Part shown: in pieces, positions 5,710 to 8,940 of the stretch
How the letters are laid out: every line of letters starts with the position of its first letter
Numbering within the stretch: the first letter of the stretch is position 1
Assembly (NCBI GenBank): GCA_030612485.1
Contig: JAUWNS010000092.1
Span: 1-8,940 of the forward strand
Direction: 5' to 3'
DNA: 8,940 nt
Origin: Candidatus Bipolaricaulota bacterium
GTDB lineage: Bacteria; Bipolaricaulota; Bipolaricaulia; UBA7950; UBA9294
Program-made: the position numbers and the translations under genes
The notes under the pieces: generated by a model
Seen by the model: only the letters and a program-made list of their open reading frames with translations
The model's database searches: none
What the model was told of the DNA's origin: nothing

Positions 5710-5937
5710 CTATGTCAGCGTCAAGAAGTCGTCCACACTGAGTCTCGCTTGCTTCAAGATGTGTGAGAGCGTGGAACGCTTGATCGGGCGATGGGCTGGG
5801 ATGGTGAGCTTGAGTGTCTCGGATGAGGTGTGCTTCTGGAGGCGGATGTGGCTGCCCTTCTGGCGAACCACCACCCATCCGTCCCGTTGCAGGGCACGAA
5901 TGATGCGGTCATAGGGCAGGCTGGGAACCTTGCTCAT
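5710..5937 (-). CDS. hicA: HicA family toxin (mRNA interferase)
   Basis: This 75-residue protein has the HicA double-stranded-RNA-binding-like fold pattern: LPYDRIIRALQRDGWVVVR, then QKGSHIRL with the catalytic His at residue 30, then KLTIPAHRPIKRSTLSHILKQ. HicA cuts mRNAs and is neutralised by HicB. It starts at ATG 5935-5937 within an ATGA overlap with hicB and has no good ribosome-binding site, so translation is probably coupled to hicB. The order is hicB then hicA, the reverse of the classic arrangement but common. The stop codon is 1 nt from the attC. All key residues seem intact, so it is likely active. Confidence 0.92.
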   Translation of the reverse strand: MSKVPSLPYDRIIRALQRDGWVVVRQKGSHIRLQKHTSSETLKLTIPAHRPIKRSTLSHILKQARLSVDDFLTLT

Positions 5938-6137
5938 ACGGCGACTTCAAGTTGCTCTGCATTCTCCATTCCGGCCGTGTCGTCCTCGACAGACTCGAGA
6001 TACAACTCAATCGCCTCACGAACGTTCGACAGCGCTTCGTCGCGTGTATTACCTTCACTGATGCAGCCAGGCAAGGAAGGCACGATGGCCGTAAAGCCCC
6101 CCTCATCACTTGGTTCAAGAATTACCTTCAGGTTCAT
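5934..6137 (-). CDS. hicB: HicB family antitoxin
   Basis: This 67-residue protein shows the partial RNase H fold of HicB: KVILEPSDEGGFTAIVPSLP, then GCISEGNTRDEALSNVREAI and a helix YLESVEDD. The short C-terminal tail has no clear HTH or ribbon-helix-helix DNA-binding domain, so any autoregulation may rely on other contacts. The start is ATG 6135-6137, with GGAGG (6145-6149 complement) 7 nt upstream. It is the first gene of the cassette and overlaps hicA by 4 bp. It binds and blocks HicA. Confidence 0.92.
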   Translation of the reverse strand: MNLKVILEPSDEGGFTAIVPSLPGCISEGNTRDEALSNVREAIELYLESVEDDTAGMENAEQLEVAV

Positions 6138-6200
6138 GCGCTCACCTCCGAGCAGGAGAATACCCCGCCACGCCGATCAGGTCAATCTCAATGAAGCCAA

Positions 6201-6224
6201 CTACTTATTCTACACAAAATCTCC
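6201..6224 (-). other. attI site B (recombination platform)
   Basis: This is the second copy of the 24-bp attI-like block, reading on the - strand GGAGATTTTG then TGTAGAATAAGTAG up to G^TT. It differs from 5096-5119 at two positions. The hicBA cassette starts immediately after it. Confidence 0.8.
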
Positions 6225-6260
6225 ACTCTTCCTGGCGAGCGTTCACCAGCCAACGAGCTC

Positions 6261-6289
6261 TATTATGATATTCGACAAAAGTTTGTCAA
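6261..6289 (-). promoter_or_regulatory. Cassette promoter Pc-B with overlapping dyad
   Basis: On the - strand TTGACA (-35, 6284-6289) and ATAATA (-10, 6261-6266) have a 17-bp spacer. The -10 is 60 bp from the attI-B crossover and reads into hicBA. A perfect inverted repeat GACAAA-AG-TTTGTC (6274-6287) covers part of the -35 and the spacer and could be an operator. Confidence 0.72.
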
Positions 6290-6319
6290 GAGAAATGGCG
6301 AGAAAAGCCTTGACAGGAA

Positions 6320-6421
6320 ATGGACAAGGGTTGCGCCAACTTCCTTAGTGAAAGGAAGTTGGTGCTGCCCAAGCACCAGCCGCACCTGGCGCAATGGGGA
6401 AGCAACCAAAACCTCGAATAG
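6320..6421 (+). pseudogene. Integron-type integrase, short N-terminal relic (head B)
   Basis: The + frame from ATG 6320 to TAG 6419-6421 has 33 residues. Residues 5-26 (CANFLSERKL, VLPKHQPHLAQW) align without gaps to residues 15-36 of the head A relic, with 13 of 22 identical including PKHQPHL. After W26 the similarity stops and the frame soon ends, so nearly all of the gene is missing. Compared with head A, the attI-to-integrase distance is about 99 bp shorter, implying a deletion or a different leader. It is divergent from hicBA, as an intI should be. No function is expected. Confidence 0.72.
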
Positions 6422-6476
6422 GTGTGTATGAATGCCCTCTTGAGGGTATAGAAAGGACTCTACATTCGCTGCGCCG

Positions 6477-6971
6477 CTACAGGAAATTCTCTTCGAGAAA
6501 ATCGGCGATCTTCTCTAGGTGGCGGGGGGAGAGGATCTTCACTCCGTCGGGAAGAGCAACGTGTTCCACGGTGATCACCGCAACTACGTCGATCTCGCCG
6601 GCGAGCGGCTCTACCCGCGTATCCAGGCGGCGGTAAACCTCTATCTTGGGGAATGATCCGTGCTTAAATCCCTCGGCAAGAACGATGTCGTATTCTGGGA
6701 AGAGCCGTTCAATCACCTGTTCGATCGGCTCGTCGGTCACATCCTCCCAGAAGAGGGCGTAACCCGTCTCCCCGACGACAAGGGTCTGGTCGGCCCCGGC
6801 TGCACGGTGGCGAGAGCTGTCCTTGTCAGGGTGGTCAAGTTCCTCCTCATGCGGAGCGTGCTTAACCGTCCCCACACGATAGCCTCGTTCGACCAGCATG
6901 GGGATCAATCGTGTAAGGAGCGTCGTCTTCCCGCTTTCATGGTGACCGATGAACGCAACGACCGTAACCAT
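6477..6971 (-). CDS. mobB: Molybdopterin-guanine dinucleotide biosynthesis protein B
   Basis: This 164-residue P-loop protein has Walker A GHHESGKTT (residues 9-17), TVKHAPHEEELDHPDKDSSRHRAAGA (the MobB substrate-region signature, with H39 and H47) and DIVLAEGFKHGSFPKIEVYR, the typical MobB LVEGFK block. MobB binds GTP and assists attachment of GMP to molybdopterin. The start is ATG 6969-6971, 6 nt after the AOR stop; GAGGTGATCGAGG spans the junction and supplies the ribosome-binding site. It is co-transcribed with the AOR gene, so it probably serves its pterin cofactor or that of other molybdo/tungsto-enzymes. Length matches the family. Confidence 0.93.
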   Translation of the reverse strand: MVTVVAFIGHHESGKTTLLTRLIPMLVERGYRVGTVKHAPHEEELDHPDKDSSRHRAAGADQTLVVGETGYALFWEDVTDEPIEQVIERLFPEYDIVLAEGFKHGSFPKIEVYRRLDTRVEPLAGEIDVVAVITVEHVALPDGVKILSPRHLEKIADFLEENFL

Positions 6972-6977
6972 CCTCGA

Positions 6978-8819
6978 TCACCTCACGATCTTTCCGATGC
7001 AGTCATCCATCCCGAGCTTGCGGAGCGTCTCGTCAGTTGGTCCGAAGCGATCGTATCCCCGCACCTCGTAGACCGCTGCAATCGCCGTTCGCATCGCTTC
7101 CGGGTCGATCGGATGATCGGCGCTCGCCCCACGTAGGAGGGGCTGGGAGAACCGCGCAGGGAGCCCGTCGTCCTCCATGGTGTACCCAGCACGGGCCGCG
7201 TGCATCCGCAAGAGCGCGTAGTTACGCTCTCCCACTTTGAGCATCTCCTGCGGAGAGAGGGCGATTCCCGTCGCTGCCTCGAGAAGGGAACGAACCTGCG
7301 GCAAGGTGTACTTCTCCCCGGTCTCTCGCACCGTGAACACACAGAGGATGAGGGAGTTCTCAAATGAGCGCAGGTCCTCGTAGATCTTGGCGATCTTCGG
7401 TTTGTCGGCAAGGGTGAACCGATCGTAGGCGTGATCGACACCAAGCTCCGGGGTGGGAGCATCGATCGAGAGCATCGTATCGTGCACCCCTTCCATGTGC
7501 GTAGCGCCACGGGGGCTTGTTGCGTAGGAGATCCCCATACCCTGTTTCCCGCGCGGTTCGTGCATCGGAAGCTCCACTCCTTTGATTGTCATTGCGAAGT
7601 CGGCACCAAGCTCACGCGCGTAGAGCTCCAGACCATCGGCGATCTTGTCTCCGATCCCCTCACGATGTGCGATCTGGTCGATCAACCTGATGATCGCCTC
7701 CCCGTCGCCCCAGCCTATCTTCTCATCGATCAGCCCCTTCTCCGATGCCTCCATCAGGAACGCAGCGGCCACGCCAGCAGAGATGGTATCGATCCCGTAG
7801 TCGTTGCACAGTTGGTTCGCCAGGGCGATCGCGTTAAGATCGTCGTTTAAGCAGAGCGAACCGAAGGCCCCGATCGTCTCGTACTCCGGCCCGCCGAACT
7901 CTGGCGTGACTTCGCGCCCGGCAAAGGATGTCTTCACCGCGCGCTTGCAACGGATCGGACAACCGGCGCAGCTCTCCCGATCGACGAGGATCGTGTCGTG
8001 CAGCCGCTCTCCGCCGATCGCCTCCGCCTGATCGAAGGTTCCTTCTTGGAAGTTCTTCGTGGGGAGGATTCCCATCTCTGAGAGCCACGTTACACCGCCC
8101 GCGGTCCCGTACTCGCCGAAGCGCTTCATCCCTTCGTCGTAGACGGAACTTACATACGCGGCCCGTTCCTTATTGAACCACTCGCGATCGTAGAGGGGCT
8201 TCTCCCTATCCCCATGAACGACGATCGCCTTGAGCCCCTTTGCTCCCATCACCGCGCCGAGGCCAGGACGACCAGCGGAACGGGAGCGGTCGTGGATGAT
8301 GCACGCCATCTGCACCTTGTTCTCCCCGGCGATCCCGATCGTGGCGACACGGGAATGTGGGTAACGTTCGACAAGGATGCTCGTCGTCTCCCCGGTCCCC
8401 TTTCCCCACAGGTCTTTGGCGGGATGAATCTCTCCTCTGGCATTCAGGAGCGTCAGATATACTGGCTCTGTCGAGGAGCCACGCAGGATGATCCCATCGT
8501 AACCGCTCCTACCCAGCTCGTGGCTGAAGAATCCGCCCACGTACGAGTCGGCGACAGAGCCAGTCTTCGGGGAGAGGCCCATCACCAGGTGCCGACCGGC
8601 ACCCATGAGGCCTGTCCCTTGGAATGGCCCGGTGGCGAAGACGAGGATGTTCTCCGCTGCAAGCGGGTCTTCCCTTCCGGTCAGCTCTTCAAGCAAGATC
8701 CGCCCTGCGATCCCGCGTCCTCCCAAGTAAAGTGCTCGCCACCTTTCCGGGATCTCGTAGTCGGTGATCTTTCCCGCAGTCAGATCGACGTCCAGGTATC
8801 TGCCGTAGCCACCGTGCAT
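6978..8819 (-). CDS. Aldehyde:ferredoxin oxidoreductase family (tungsten/molybdenum pterin enzyme)
   Basis: This 613-residue protein matches full-length AOR. The N-terminal domain has LGGRGIAGRILLEEL and GPFQGTGLMGAGRH, followed by a SYVGGFFSHELGRSGYDGI block. The [4Fe-4S] cysteines are C284-x2-C287-x3-C291 (CAGCPIRC) and C493 (LILCVFT). The pterin-binding blocks include GVELPMHEPRGKQGMGISYA and SPRGATHMEG. AOR enzymes oxidise aldehydes to acids and reduce ferredoxin, or run in reverse; the substrate and the choice of W or Mo cannot be read here. I choose ATG 8817-8819 because GAGGGGG lies 7 nt upstream; ATG 8823-8825 would be almost on top of that site. No signal peptide is seen, so it is cytoplasmic. 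mobB follows 6 nt downstream. Confidence 0.95.
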   Translation of the reverse strand: MHGGYGRYLDVDLTAGKITDYEIPERWRALYLGGRGIAGRILLEELTGREDPLAAENILVFATGPFQGTGLMGAGRHLVMGLSPKTGSVADSYVGGFFSHELGRSGYDGIILRGSSTEPVYLTLLNARGEIHPAKDLWGKGTGETTSILVERYPHSRVATIGIAGENKVQMACIIHDRSRSAGRPGLGAVMGAKGLKAIVVHGDREKPLYDREWFNKERAAYVSSVYDEGMKRFGEYGTAGGVTWLSEMGILPTKNFQEGTFDQAEAIGGERLHDTILVDRESCAGCPIRCKRAVKTSFAGREVTPEFGGPEYETIGAFGSLCLNDDLNAIALANQLCNDYGIDTISAGVAAAFLMEASEKGLIDEKIGWGDGEAIIRLIDQIAHREGIGDKIADGLELYARELGADFAMTIKGVELPMHEPRGKQGMGISYATSPRGATHMEGVHDTMLSIDAPTPELGVDHAYDRFTLADKPKIAKIYEDLRSFENSLILCVFTVRETGEKYTLPQVRSLLEAATGIALSPQEMLKVGERNYALLRMHAARAGYTMEDDGLPARFSQPLLRGASADHPIDPEAMRTAIAAVYEVRGYDRFGPTDETLRKLGMDDCIGKIVR

Positions 8820-8940
8820 CGTCATTCCCCCTCTTTTTTCTTTATCGTAGGCGTGAAGGCGACCGAGGACTAGTTGCTCATTGCCGTCGCTTTCGAGATA
8901 ATCTTCCTATCACAATACCCCAATCCCTGAGGTGAAGCAA

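Larger units (their letters stand above)
5636..6200 (-). mobile_element. hicBA gene cassette, first position of array B
   Basis: This 565-bp cassette runs from the attI-B crossover (6201/6200) to the crossover in its attC (5636/5635). It carries hicB and hicA and no clear promoter of its own; transcription should come from Pc-B. Toxin-antitoxin cassettes are known in large chromosomal integrons, where they are thought to stabilise arrays against deletion. Confidence 0.82.
3130..6421. mobile_element. Decayed tandem double integron (two heads, three cassettes)
   Basis: Two integron platforms lie head to tail between the toxin fragment and mobB. Head B has an integrase relic (6320-6421, +), Pc (6261-6289, -), attI (6201-6224) and the hicBA cassette. 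Head A has an integrase relic (5284-5521, +), Pc (5155-5183, -), attI (5096-5119) and two cassettes. The divergent layout of intI against cassettes, the matched attI repeats and the equal Pc-to-crossover distances (59 and 60 bp) are seen directly. Because both integrase genes keep only N-terminal pieces, the structure should be unable to move its own cassettes. It may represent an old chromosomal integron. Confidence 0.8.

Noticed and set aside
5830..6348. 172-residue open frame on + across hicB
   Set aside because: It is antisense to the clear hicB and hicA genes and crosses attI-B and Pc-B; no family pattern is seen.
3130..6421. CRISPR array or insertion sequence as an explanation for the repeats
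   Set aside because: There are no regularly spaced identical repeats, no transposase and no terminal inverted repeats with target duplications; the repeats fit attI/attC.
6435..6446. CCCTC-TT-GAGGG hairpin between mobB and the integrase relic
   Set aside because: The stem is only 5 bp and there is no T-run on either strand, so a terminator is not supported.
8214..8873. 219-residue open frame on +
   Set aside because: It is antisense to the AOR gene, with composition typical of a mirror frame in GC-rich coding DNA.

Overview
The window is bacterial chromosomal DNA with a moderately GC-rich backbone. It carries an hflX end, a ricT (PSP1/YaaT)-holB pair and a mobB downstream of an aldehyde:ferredoxin oxidoreductase (AOR) gene. 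The AOR suggests an anaerobe. The holB-ricT order is familiar from Firmicutes and some deep-branching anaerobic phyla, but the species cannot be named from the sequence.

Layout: (1) 1-764, C-terminal part of the GTPase HflX on + (its 5' end is outside the window), overlapping tail to tail with ricT. (2) 724-2536, holB and ricT on -, overlapping by 8 bp, with a candidate promoter that would give a leaderless holB mRNA. (3) 2600-3130, a small tandem repeat, an orphan DUF433 gene and a gene-free gap. (4) 3130-6421, a decayed double integron (below). (5) 6477-8819, AOR and mobB as a two-gene operon on -.

The centre is the main result. Two copies of an integron head lie in tandem. Each has the N-terminal piece of a tyrosine integrase on + (5284-5521, frameshifted; 6320-6421, truncated), a divergent consensus Pc promoter on - (-35/-10 with 17-bp spacing), and a 24-bp attI-like repeat that is 22/24 identical between copies and stops at the G^TT crossover. 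The Pc -10 boxes are 59 and 60 bp from the two crossovers. Head B is followed by a hicB-hicA toxin-antitoxin cassette. Head A is followed by two AT-rich cassettes: a 265-aa protein with an Abi_C/HEPN-like C-terminus, and a 285-aa protein with a PD-(D/E)XK (VRR-NUC-like) core and a four-cysteine cluster. All three cassettes start with bases that are the reverse complement of the R'' box of their own attC, the hallmark of true gene cassettes. After the last cassette lies the 3' end of a RelE/HigB-type toxin gene with no 5' half.

The best reading is an integron that duplicated its platform, lost integrase function, and now holds a fixed set of candidate defence and stability cassettes that can still be transcribed from two Pc promoters. 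The cassette functions are inferred from motifs only.
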